A DNA stretch of 6,668 nt from Thermoplasmata archaeon (GCA_030042815.1 JASHYY010000106.1:1-6668), one strand, 5' to 3'. Counted from the first letter of the stretch, positions 1-5,815 are shown. The notes: generated from the letters alone by a model not told the origin. Numbers and translations: made by a program.

Positions 1-1
1 G

Positions 2-220
2 GCGAAGGGCCTCGCGCGGGCCGACGCCCACGAGCTGTTGCGGGGTCTCACCCGCGGCGGCGGCTCTCTGCTGGAGAAGGCGTCCGCGGACCCGACGGTC
101 CGCGCCCATTTCACGGCGCAGGAGCTCGCGGAGATCCTCGACCCGGCGAGCTACGTCGCCGCGGCGGCGGCCAAGACCGAGCGCATCCTCGCCGTCCTCG
201 AACCCGAACTTAGCCGATGA
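2..220 (+). CDS. purB: Adenylosuccinate lyase, C-terminal end (5' truncated by window)
   Basis: Only the last 72 residues are in the window; the frame is open to the left edge and ends at TGA 218-220. The visible part fits the C-terminal helical region of the adenylosuccinate lyase / fumarase superfamily: an AHELLR segment near the start, then a helix ending in QELAEILDP and ASYV, matching the family pattern of an 'eeL..llDP..Y' segment before the last helix. The enzyme makes fumarate twice in purine synthesis, from SAICAR and from adenylosuccinate, and works as a cytosolic homotetramer. The catalytic histidine and the signature loop lie upstream and cannot be checked. Other superfamily members such as argininosuccinate lyase are less likely because of the LDPxxY ending. 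The stop overlaps the next start in ATGA, which suggests co-transcription and translational coupling with pcc1. Confidence 0.8.
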   Translation, partial: AKGLARADAHELLRGLTRGGGSLLEKASADPTVRAHFTAQELAEILDPASYVAAAAAKTERILAVLEPELSR

Positions 221-507
221 ACGGGGCGCCCCCCGCGTGGACGGCGACCGTCCGCGTCCGGTTCCCGGACGCGGCACTCGCCGGCTGGGTCTCCCGGGCC
301 CTCGCCCCCGAAGCGGCCCGGGAAGTGCCTCGTGCGCGCGCCGAACTCCGGTCGCTCCGCGCGGACACCCTCGAGCTTGCGATCGCGGCCCGGGACGTAG
401 GGGCGATGCGCGCCGCCCTGAACACCTATCTCGGGTGGGTTCACCTGTCGCTCGCGACGGCGGCGGCCTCGGGGCGACCGGGGTCGAGGACCGTACCGAA
501 ACCCTGA
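217..507 (+). CDS. pcc1: KEOPS complex subunit Pcc1-like protein
   Basis: A 96-residue protein with the Pcc1 layout: an N-terminal beta strand (TVRVRFPDA, residues 10-19), a helix, the strand pair carrying VPRARAELR and TLELAIAARD (about 38-60), and the diagnostic C-terminal helix AMRAALNTYLGWVHLS (63-78). Pcc1 is the small dimerising subunit of KEOPS, which with Kae1, Bud32 and Cgi121 adds threonylcarbamoyl to A37 of ANN-decoding tRNAs (t6A); it binds Kae1 and helps hold tRNA. The family is usually about 75-90 residues; the extra length here is a short tail rich in G, R and P. The start ATG 217 overlaps the purB stop (ATGA) with no obvious Shine-Dalgarno, so translation is probably coupled. 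Prefoldin beta follows directly, and pcc1 next to prefoldin beta is a common archaeal arrangement, which supports the call. No other KEOPS gene is visible here. Confidence 0.82.
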   Translation: MNGAPPAWTATVRVRFPDAALAGWVSRALAPEAAREVPRARAELRSLRADTLELAIAARDVGAMRAALNTYLGWVHLSLATAAASGRPGSRTVPKP

Positions 508-518
508 CGGGCCGAAGC

Positions 519-527
519 GCTTATCTT
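519..527 (+). promoter_or_regulatory. Probable TATA box for leaderless prefoldin mRNA
   Basis: GCTTATCTT is the only A/T-rich stretch in the 40-base gap between pcc1 and the prefoldin gene. The purine-bearing GCCGAA just before it could serve as a BRE. Its centre (about 523) is about 25 bases upstream of the GTG at 548, close to the archaeal TATA-to-start-site distance, so the transcript could begin on or next to the start codon. The match to the archaeal TATA consensus is only partial. Confidence 0.5.
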
Positions 528-547
528 GCCCGCCCGGTCCGGAGACC

Positions 548-934
548 GTGGCGCTCCCGGCGAAGCTCCAGAACGACATCAAGCAGTTCCAGCGCCTGCA
601 GCAGGAGCTCGCCGCGGTCCAGCAGCAGCGACTGCAGCTCGACCTCAAGGTCCGCGAGGTCTCGCATACGCTCGACGAGCTGAAGACCGTCCCCGAGGAC
701 GCGGTCATCTACCGACCGATCGGCGGCTTGCTCGTTCGAGCGAAGGACCGCAAGGAGGTCGTCGACATGCTCACCGAGGACAAGGAGACCGCCGAGGTCC
801 GTTTGAAGGCGGTCGAACGCCAGGAGAACCACCTGAAGGAGCGCTACACGACGATGCAGCAGGAGCTCAGCCAGGCGCTCCAGGCGGCCGGTGCCCAACC
901 CGCCGCTTCCTCCGAGTCGGACGGCGGGCCGTAA
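548..934 (+). CDS. pfdB: Prefoldin subunit beta
   Basis: A 128-residue protein with the prefoldin beta plan: a long N-terminal coiled-coil helix (about 4-48, rich in Q, L and E, for example KQFQRLQQELAAVQQQ), a central beta hairpin (VIYRPIGGLLVRAK, about 53-66), and a second long helix (about 69-113, ending in TTMQQELSQAL). The sequence 'dDAvIYrpiGgLLVrAkdrkev' in the middle is the family hallmark. Archaeal prefoldin is an alpha2beta4 jellyfish-shaped hexamer that captures unfolded chains and passes them to the thermosome. The last 15 or so residues (A/S/G/D-rich) extend beyond the usual 115-120 residues and look disordered. The GTG at 548 is chosen because it keeps the full first helix and sits at leaderless distance from the TATA-like box at 519-527; GGAG at 541-544 is too close to be a good Shine-Dalgarno. 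The gene is convergent with the GGPP synthase gene, with a 9-base gap between the stops. Confidence 0.92.
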   Translation: MALPAKLQNDIKQFQRLQQELAAVQQQRLQLDLKVREVSHTLDELKTVPEDAVIYRPIGGLLVRAKDRKEVVDMLTEDKETAEVRLKAVERQENHLKERYTTMQQELSQALQAAGAQPAASSESDGGP

Positions 935-943
935 GGCGAGTCG

Positions 944-2004
944 CTACGCCCGTCGGCGGACGAGCCGGTCCGCGATCTCGCGCACGAGCGGCTTCGCACC
1001 GGCCCGGATCGTGCGGCTCCGGGACAGGCGTCCGAGCGCCCGATCGGTGAGCTCGGAGATCCGGCGTTCGGAGTAGTCGAGGCTTCCCGTCGATCGGATG
1101 ACCTCGCGGGCCCGCTCCACGTCCTCTTCCGGCGCGGTCGCGTTGCCGAGGACCCGCGCGAGCCGGGCCCGGTCGGCTTCCGAGCCGAGCTGCCAGGCGC
1201 GAACGACGAGCAGTGTCCGCTTCCCCTCGACCAGGTCGTTGGAGCTCTTTCCCGACTCGTCGGCGTCGAAACCGGCCCCGAGCACGTCGTCCCGTAGCTG
1301 GAAGGCGATCCCGAGGTCGGTCCCGATCGCCTCGAGGTCCGCCAGCCGTCGCTCTACCGCCCCCCCGAGCAGGGCGCCGATCTTCATCGGGGAGACGACG
1401 GTGTAGACCGCCGATTTCAGCCGGTGGACCGTGAGGACGTCCTCCTCGCGGACGCTCGCCGGGTCGAGAGTCCCGTTCCGGATATCGAGCAGCTGGCCGT
1501 ACGCGGTCAGCCGCGTCATCCGGACATACTCGGCGAGTGCGGCGAGTCGCGCGGCCGGGGGAGCGCGCGCGGCGAGCAACGCTTCGACGGTGAACGGCTC
1601 CTCGAGGTCCCCGACCGTGATCCCGATCCCGAGGCCGTAGTCCTCGCTCGACCCCACCCGGCGCTCGCGCTGGTGGAGTGCGGCCATCGACCGGTGGACC
1701 GTGGGTCCTCCGCGGCGCTCCTCGGCGTGGTCGATGATGTCGTCGTGGATCAGCATCCAGCTCTGAAGTGCTCGAGCGCCGCGGCGGCCCATAGCACCGG
1801 CGCGGGAGCCCGACCCGTGGCGAGGTGGTACCCCGCGAGCACGAGCGTCGCCCGGAACCGCTTCCCCCCCCGCAGGGTGAACTCCTGGTTCACCTCGAGG
1901 AAGGGTCGCACGGTCGCCGGAGCCGTCCGACGTTCCCGAGCGTACGACGCCCGCAGCGCGCGCTCGACCGAGGGGATGTAGCGCGACAGGGCGGCGAGGT
2001 CCAC
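944..2004 (-). CDS. idsA: Geranylgeranyl (short-chain isoprenyl) diphosphate synthase, interrupted by a -1 frameshift
   Basis: Trans-prenyltransferase that builds the allylic diphosphate (C15-C20) for archaeal ether lipids from IPP and DMAPP. Two overlapping frames each carry half of it. The first (2004 down to about 1765) has GGKRFR (residues 46-51) and runs out at a TGA at 1752-1750. The second (about 1764 down to TAG 946-944) has QSWMLIHDDIID with the first aspartate motif DDIID (88-92 after repair), RRGGPTVH, GQLLDI, HRLKSA, the second aspartate motif as FQLRDDVLG (Asp 239-240) and GKSSNDLVEGKRT (252-264). Adding one C after TTC at 1765 gives EHF-QSWMLIHDD and a 353-residue protein, normal for the family. 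The bulky Trp five residues before DDIID resembles the aromatic chain-length stop of archaeal GGPP synthases, so C20 or shorter is inferred. GTG 2004 is preferred over ATG 2049 or 2079, which would translate the TATA region and give 368 or 378 residues. The frame break may be a sequencing error or a true mutation. Confidence 0.88.
1750..1767 (-). other. Frameshift site in the GGPP synthase gene
   Basis: Reading the minus strand, the first frame gives GAG CAC TTC AGA GCT GGA TGC TGA and stops. The family expects E-H/L-F-Q-S-W-M here, which would be read from TTC CAG AGC TGG ATG. A single missing C in what should be a CC pair, between bases 1765 and 1764, explains the whole break. No slippery heptamer or strong downstream stem is visible, so programmed frameshifting is not supported. 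Confidence 0.85.
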
Positions 2005-2028
2005 GGCGCGTGCCGTTGGACGATTATC

Positions 2029-2036
2029 GTATTTAA
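2029..2036 (-). promoter_or_regulatory. TATA box for the GGPP synthase gene
   Basis: On the minus strand this reads TTAAATAC, the best A/T-rich element upstream of the gene. Its centre is about 28 bases from the GTG at 2004, so a leaderless or nearly leaderless mRNA is expected. Starts further upstream (ATG 2049 and 2079) would make the TATA element part of the coding sequence, encoding V-K-Y-D-N, which is unlikely. The same bases serve the divergent TPR gene. Confidence 0.6.
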
Positions 2037-2037
2037 C
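2030..2037 (+). promoter_or_regulatory. TATA box for the TPR-protein gene
   Basis: TATTTAAC, preceded by another A/T-rich patch (GATTATCG, 2022-2029). Its centre, near 2033, is about 26-27 bases upstream of the ATG at 2060, the standard archaeal distance for transcription starting at the start codon. The earlier in-frame ATG at 2048 is only about 14 bases away and so would not be on the transcript made from this box; this decides the start in favour of 2060. Confidence 0.62.
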
Positions 2038-2041
2038 ACAC

Positions 2042-2059
2042 CGGGCCATGACCGGCCCG
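2042..2059. repeat. Small inverted repeat over the TPR-gene start region
   Basis: CGGGCC-ATGACC-GGCCCG: perfect 6-base arms with a 6-base spacer, ending one base before the proposed leaderless start at 2060. It lies between TATA box and start site for the TPR gene and just upstream of the TATA box for the divergent GGPP synthase gene. The position suits an operator, but 6-base G/C arms arise easily by chance in DNA this GC-rich. Confidence 0.35.
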
Positions 2060-3202
2060 ATGGCGTCCGTTCCGTTCATAGAGCTCTCGAGCGCGCTCGT
2101 GGAGGCGATGGGTCAGCGGCTCGACGCGGCGAAGCCGGTCCCCGAGGGCCTCCTCTTCCGAACCGGCGACGGCTTCCTCTATGCGTTCCTCGAGGACCCG
2201 ACCAAGGTCTCCCTCGACACGATCCGCCACCTCTTCGAAGCCGGCGGGGGGGTTCCGGTGCACCTGGTCGTGCTCACGCCCGGCCATTTGCCGCTCGCCC
2301 TCTCCGCCGAGGTGGTCGGTAAGGGCGGCACGCTCGTCGAGGGCCCGCGCTTCGCCGAGCTGGCCCGCCAATTGGGACTCGAGACGTACCTCGGCGAGGA
2401 GCCGCGCGCCCCGCCGCGCGAGGCCCGCCGTCTCTTGCCGAGCGCGCAGCAGCTCGACGGGATCCTGACCCGGGCGCGTACCTGGCTCGACTGGGGGGTA
2501 CCGGCGCTCGCGTTGCGATTCTACCGCCAGGCGAGCGATTTGAAGCCGGGGTTCCTCCCGGCGAAGGTCGGCGTCGGTCGGTCGTTGCTCGCCCTCGGAC
2601 TGGTCGCCGACGCGGACCGGACGTTCGACGAGGTCCTCTCCGTCCGACCGGACGATGTCGAAGCCCGGATGGGGAAGGCCGCGGTGCTCGGCGCCCGGGC
2701 GCAGCCGAAGGAGGAGGTCGAGATCTACCGGACGCTCCTCGCCGAGGACGAGGCCCGCACCGAGGTCCGCGCCCACCTGCTCGCCGCGCTCGTCGACCTC
2801 GGGGACTGGAAAGGCGCCCGGGTGGAGATCGAGGCGATGCTCGCGCGGACTCCCGAGGACCCGCAGCTCCGGTTCCTCCACGCCGTTGCGCTCTCCCACA
2901 CTGGCGAGAAGGGTCTCGCCGACGAGGAGCGCGAGGAGGCCCGACGGCTCGGACTATCGTACGAACGCGAGACCGCACTCTGCCAGCACCTCGGCATCGC
3001 TCCCCCGCCGAAACCCGAACCCTCGGCCCCGGCCGTTTCCGCCGAGGGTCGTCTTCCGGCGCTGCGGCCGACGCGCAAAGCCCGTCCGGCGGCCCGTCCT
3101 CCGCCGCGGACGAACCGCCCGGCCCGCGCGAAGACGTCGCCGAGGCCCGCGGCGAAGTCACCGGTTCGACGCCGAGCGGCGACGAACCGCAAACGTAAGT
3201 AA
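2060..3202 (+). CDS. TPR-repeat protein with a possible nuclease-like N-domain and a basic Pro/Ala/Arg/Lys tail
   Basis: About 380 residues, in three parts. Residues 1-112 form an alpha/beta domain with a hydrophobic strand VHLVVLTPG (67-75) followed by GGTLVEGPRFAELARQLGL (89-107); this order vaguely resembles the end of Mrr-like restriction-endonuclease folds, but no D...ExK catalytic set is visible. Residues about 140-303 hold roughly five degenerate TPR-type helix pairs; the clearest are SLLALGLVADADRTFDEVL, with its SVRPDD turn, and LLAALVDLGDWKGARVEIE. Residues 314-380 are low-complexity Pro/Ala/Ser with about 20 Lys/Arg, ending RKRK, and include TSPR and SPVR, like a histone-H1-type nucleic-acid-binding tail. 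No signal peptide or membrane segment is seen, so it is probably cytosolic; a scaffold or nucleic-acid-associated adaptor role is inference only. ATG 2060 is preferred to ATG 2048 because of the TATA spacing. It is divergent from the GGPP synthase gene, and the next gene follows after 42 bases without a visible promoter. Confidence 0.72.
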   Translation: MASVPFIELSSALVEAMGQRLDAAKPVPEGLLFRTGDGFLYAFLEDPTKVSLDTIRHLFEAGGGVPVHLVVLTPGHLPLALSAEVVGKGGTLVEGPRFAELARQLGLETYLGEEPRAPPREARRLLPSAQQLDGILTRARTWLDWGVPALALRFYRQASDLKPGFLPAKVGVGRSLLALGLVADADRTFDEVLSVRPDDVEARMGKAAVLGARAQPKEEVEIYRTLLAEDEARTEVRAHLLAALVDLGDWKGARVEIEAMLARTPEDPQLRFLHAVALSHTGEKGLADEEREEARRLGLSYERETALCQHLGIAPPPKPEPSAPAVSAEGRLPALRPTRKARPAARPPPRTNRPARAKTSPRPAAKSPVRRRAATNRKRK

Positions 3203-3230
3203 CCGCGGCCCGCCTCGGCGCACGATCCCC

Positions 3231-3235
3231 GGAGG
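3231..3235 (+). promoter_or_regulatory. Shine-Dalgarno of the BtuF-like gene
   Basis: GGAGG, nine bases before ATG 3245. The 42-base gap after the TPR stop has no TATA-like element, so this gene is probably read from an upstream transcript. The SD contrasts with the leaderless lead genes of the window. Confidence 0.65.
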
Positions 3236-3244
3236 AAGCCGTCG

Positions 3245-4153
3245 ATGCGAGTCGTCTCCGTCCTTCCGAGCGCGACCGAGATCGTCTGCGCGCTCGGCCA
3301 CGGACCCGAGCTCGTCGGGCGGAGCGCCGAATGCGATTACCCGCTCGAAGTGCGCGGAGTCCCGGTCGTGATGCAGCCGAAGGTCTGGGACTCGGACCGG
3401 CCCTCGCGCGAGATCGACGCGAGGGTCCGGGCGGTTCGCAGTACCGGAGCCTCGCTGTATTCGCTCGATCTTGAAGTGCTGCGAGACCTTCGACCGGACC
3501 TTCTGTTGACCCAGGACCTGTGCGGGGTCTGCTCCGTAACGGAAGCGGAGGTCGCGGCCGCGTGCGCCCGCGCCGGCGTCTCCCCCCGCGTCGTCTCCCT
3601 GACGCCGCGCCGCCTCGACGAGGTTTGGGATTCGGTGAGCACGATCGGTCGGGCTCTCGACGATGGAGCGGCCGCCGCTCGATTGCTTTCGCGGACGCGC
3701 GACACGCTGCCCGCGGCCCAAATCGCGGGCTCCCGCCCCCGGGTCGCCGTCGTCGAGTGGCTCGACCCTCCGATCCTCGCCGGCTTGTGGACCCCGGACA
3801 TCGTGGAAGCGGCCGGGGGACGGGCGGTCGGCCCCGCGCCGGGAACCCCGGGCCAGCGGACCACCTGGGACGCGCTCGCGGGGAACGACGTCGACCTCCT
3901 CATTCTGAGCCCGTGCAGCTTCGCCGTCGACCGCACGATGCGGGAGCTCGAGGACGCCGCGCTGCGCGAGAAGATCTCGGCGCTGGCTCCTCGCCTCGGA
4001 ACGTTCGTCGCGGACGAGGCGTACTTCAGTCGGCCGGGACCGCGGCTCGCGGAGGGGGTGCGGCTCGTCCACGGGCTTCTCCGCGGACGTTTGGGCCCCT
4101 CCCCGATGCCCGTGACGCCGTTCGCGCGCGGGCGCCGGGGGGCGACCGCATGA
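3245..4153 (+). CDS. BtuF-like (COG0614) substrate-binding-fold protein, unexported
   Basis: A 302-residue protein with the helical-backbone periplasmic-binding fold seen in cobalamin and iron-siderophore ABC receptors. It opens with RVVSVLPSATEIVCALG (2-18), the family's first strand and 'PSaTEil.aLG' motif, then LVGRSAECDYP (23-33), DLLLTQDLCGVC (85-96), a long linking helix, VAVVEWLDPPILAGLWTPDIVEAAGG, and a second lobe with LLILSPCSF (Cys 224). The N-terminus begins directly with the first strand, so there is no signal peptide or lipobox and no tether; no ABC permease or ATPase is in the window. This matches the group of BtuF-like proteins often annotated 'cobalamin-binding protein' that lack export signals. 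Cys 30, 93, 96 and 224 fall in the best conserved-looking segments and could bind a metal or cofactor, which is inference. The ligand is unknown; corrinoid or haem-like is only a guess. GGAGG at 3231-3235 supports ATG 3245. Its stop overlaps the M50 start (ATGA). Confidence 0.8.
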   Translation: MRVVSVLPSATEIVCALGHGPELVGRSAECDYPLEVRGVPVVMQPKVWDSDRPSREIDARVRAVRSTGASLYSLDLEVLRDLRPDLLLTQDLCGVCSVTEAEVAAACARAGVSPRVVSLTPRRLDEVWDSVSTIGRALDDGAAAARLLSRTRDTLPAAQIAGSRPRVAVVEWLDPPILAGLWTPDIVEAAGGRAVGPAPGTPGQRTTWDALAGNDVDLLILSPCSFAVDRTMRELEDAALREKISALAPRLGTFVADEAYFSRPGPRLAEGVRLVHGLLRGRLGPSPMPVTPFARGRRGATA

Positions 4154-4857
4154 CGGCGGGGCCGCGGTACTCCTATACGTGGACACCGGCGTCCCCGACC
4201 GTTCCCCGGGTCACGACTTCGAGGACCGAGCTCACCCACATCGGGATCGCGTACGTCGTGCTGACGGTCGACCTCACGGTCATCTTCTTCGGCGGCGGGC
4301 TCCTCTTCGGCGGGGCCGGGATCTCCGCCCTCTTGTCCGGCCTCGCGGTCGGGGTCGCGGCGGTCGCGGCGCTGACCGGGTTCGTCTGCCACGAACTCGC
4401 CCACAAGGTCTACGCCCAGCGCCACGGCTTCTGGGCGGAGTTCCGGATGAGCCCGATCGGGCTCGTATTCTCGCTGTTCTCGGCGTTCCTCGGCTTCCTG
4501 TGGGCGGCCCCCGGCGCGACCGTCATCGGCGGCATGAGCGTCATCGACCGCGAGAACTGGGGGCGGACCAGCCTCGCCGGACCGCTCTCGAACCTCGGGT
4601 TCGCCGCGGTGTTCTACGCGGGCGCGGTCGTCACGTTCGCCGTCGGGTCGTGGTTCTACTTCTACTTCGTCCTCCTCGCCTGGACGAACGCTTGGTTCGC
4701 TACCTTCAACCTCGTCCCTCTCGGACCGCTCGACGGGGCGAAGGTCTTCCACTGGCGGAAGGACACCTGGGTCGGCGCGCTCGTCATCGCAGGGGCGTTC
4801 ACGGTCCTTCTCTACCTGATGCTCTATCAGGTGACCACGCCCCTGTTGGGCCACTAG
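4150..4857 (+). CDS. M50 family (site-2-protease-like) intramembrane zinc metalloprotease
   Basis: A 235-residue membrane protein. After about 30 polar residues come hydrophobic segments near residues 30-55, 58-80, 94-120, 135-155, 158-178 and 213-232. The zinc-binding HELAH motif is at 81-85 inside the second membrane helix (FVCHELAHKVYAQRHG), and the third-ligand motif appears as NLVPLGPLDG (187-196, Asp 195), a variant of NPxPxxxLDG. Both catalytic elements are intact. The stretch HGFWAEFR after HELAHK is typical of compact archaeal M50 proteins with no PDZ or CBS domain. Family members cut membrane-embedded substrates such as anti-sigma factors or membrane-bound regulators; the substrate here is unknown. 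ATG 4150 overlaps the previous stop in ATGA, giving tight coupling with the BtuF-like gene. The next gene follows 19 bases after the TAG. Confidence 0.88.
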   Translation: MTAGPRYSYTWTPASPTVPRVTTSRTELTHIGIAYVVLTVDLTVIFFGGGLLFGGAGISALLSGLAVGVAAVAALTGFVCHELAHKVYAQRHGFWAEFRMSPIGLVFSLFSAFLGFLWAAPGATVIGGMSVIDRENWGRTSLAGPLSNLGFAAVFYAGAVVTFAVGSWFYFYFVLLAWTNAWFATFNLVPLGPLDGAKVFHWRKDTWVGALVIAGAFTVLLYLMLYQVTTPLLGH

Positions 4858-4860
4858 AGC

Positions 4861-4868
4861 GGAGGAGG
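4861..4868 (+). promoter_or_regulatory. Strong Shine-Dalgarno of the MBL-fold gene
   Basis: GGAGGAGG in the 19-base gap after the M50 stop, about eight bases before GTG 4877. It fixes the GTG start and, with no TATA-like box nearby, argues for internal translation initiation on an operon mRNA. Confidence 0.7.
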
Positions 4869-4876
4869 AGAACGCC

Positions 4877-5815
4877 GTGACCCAGACTCCCGTGCGGGAC
4901 CTCGGAGAAGGGCGACGGCTGCTCGACCTCGACTTCCGCTCGACCGAGGGCCTCATCGCGTCGTACCTCCTGCCCGCGGAGGAGGGGTACGCGCTGATCG
5001 AAACCGGCCCCACGACCTGTCGGGCCGCCCTTCTGTCCGCCGTCGCCCGCGCCGGAGTCGATCCCGGAGAGGTTCGCCGCGTCTTCGTCACGCACATCCA
5101 TCTCGACCACGCCGGGGGACTCGGAGCGGTCGCCGAGTCGTTCCCGCGGGCCACGCTCTACGCCCACGAGCTCGGCGTACCGCACCTCGTGGACCCGGCG
5201 CGGCTCGTCGCGAGCGCCCGCCGGGCGTGGGGCACCGCGACCGACTCCCTCTGGGGTCCGATCGTCCCGGTGCCCGCCGCCCGGATCGTTCCGCTTCGGG
5301 GCGGAGAGCGGTTCCCGCTCCGGGGCGGCGAGCTCCGGGTGCTCGCGACTCCCGGGCATGCTCGCCACCACCTCGCGTTCTTCGACACTCGGATCCGCGG
5401 CATCTTCACCGGGGACGGGGCGGGAGTCCGCCTCCCGCACAGCTCCCACCTGCGGCCCGCGGTCCCCCCGCCGGACCTCGACCTCGACGAGCTCTTCGCG
5501 AGCGTCCAGGCGATGCGCGAGACCGACCCTCGGCTCGTCCTTTTCAGCCACTTCGGCCCGAGCCCGGACGGGGCGTCCGACCTCGTTCGGTATCGCACCC
5601 TCGTGGAGCAGTGGCGTGACGTCGCGCTCGCGGCCGCCCGCGAGCGGGCCGACCCCGATTTCATCACCGGCCGGTTGCGGGAGTACGACCGGTCGACCCT
5701 CGAGGGAGGCGTGACGGACGACCGGGAGTCGCTCGTCTCGGGGTACGAGCTCGCCGCCCGCGGCTTCCTTCGCTACTTCGAGATCCATGGGCTCGTGGGC
5801 CCGGGAGCCCGCTGA
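4877..5815 (+). CDS. MBL-fold metallo-hydrolase (glyoxalase-II-like)
   Basis: A 312-residue soluble protein with the complete metallo-beta-lactamase-fold metal set: THIHLDH (His 73, His 75, Asp 77, His 78), TPGH (His 161), FTGDG (Asp 180) and FSHFGP (His 225). All seven ligands of a two-metal site are present, so a hydrolase is expected. The N-terminal strands (GLIASYLLPAEEGYALIETG) are typical of the glyoxalase-II-like branch. After the last metal ligand comes a helical C-terminal region of about 85 residues (LVRYRTLVEQWRDVALAA, then YELAARGFLRYFEIHG) that may form the substrate pocket or a dimer surface. There are no beta-CASP or RNA-processing motifs, so an RNase role is unlikely. The true substrate (thioester, lactone, phosphodiester or other) cannot be told from sequence. 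There is no signal peptide. The GTG start is backed by GGAGGAGG at 4861-4868. Its TGA stop lies inside CTGA, the probable start of the MFS gene. Confidence 0.88.
   Translation: MTQTPVRDLGEGRRLLDLDFRSTEGLIASYLLPAEEGYALIETGPTTCRAALLSAVARAGVDPGEVRRVFVTHIHLDHAGGLGAVAESFPRATLYAHELGVPHLVDPARLVASARRAWGTATDSLWGPIVPVPAARIVPLRGGERFPLRGGELRVLATPGHARHHLAFFDTRIRGIFTGDGAGVRLPHSSHLRPAVPPPDLDLDELFASVQAMRETDPRLVLFSHFGPSPDGASDLVRYRTLVEQWRDVALAAARERADPDFITGRLREYDRSTLEGGVTDDRESLVSGYELAARGFLRYFEIHGLVGPGAR

Noticed and set aside
1750..1792. Programmed ribosomal frameshift in the GGPP synthase gene
   Set aside because: No slippery heptamer, and no evident stem or pseudoknot downstream; such frameshifting is not known for this family, while a one-base loss in a CC run explains it fully.
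1424..1981. A 185-codon plus-strand frame inside the GGPP synthase gene
   Set aside because: It is antisense to the conserved prenyl synthase motifs and has no family features.
2033..3192. Long minus-strand open frames opposite the TPR gene
   Set aside because: Composition is charged low-complexity or Arg/Pro-rich, no domain is recognisable, and the plus-strand frame has clear TPR periodicity and a fitting promoter.
3158..4186. A 342-codon minus-strand frame opposite the BtuF-like gene
   Set aside because: Arg/Gly/Asp-rich shadow with no motif; the plus strand has a good Shine-Dalgarno and a recognisable fold.
3337..5154. A 605-codon open frame on the minus strand
   Set aside because: It lies opposite three well-supported genes (BtuF-like, M50, MBL), its product is Arg/Pro/Ser/Gly-rich without any family motif, and the G/C third-position bias of the real genes explains the lack of stops.
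5281..5340. Short near-repeat CGGGGCGG in two nearby copies within the MBL gene
   Set aside because: It encodes LRGGE and LRGGE in two adjacent strands of the fold, a common pattern in this protein family, and is not a DNA repeat element.
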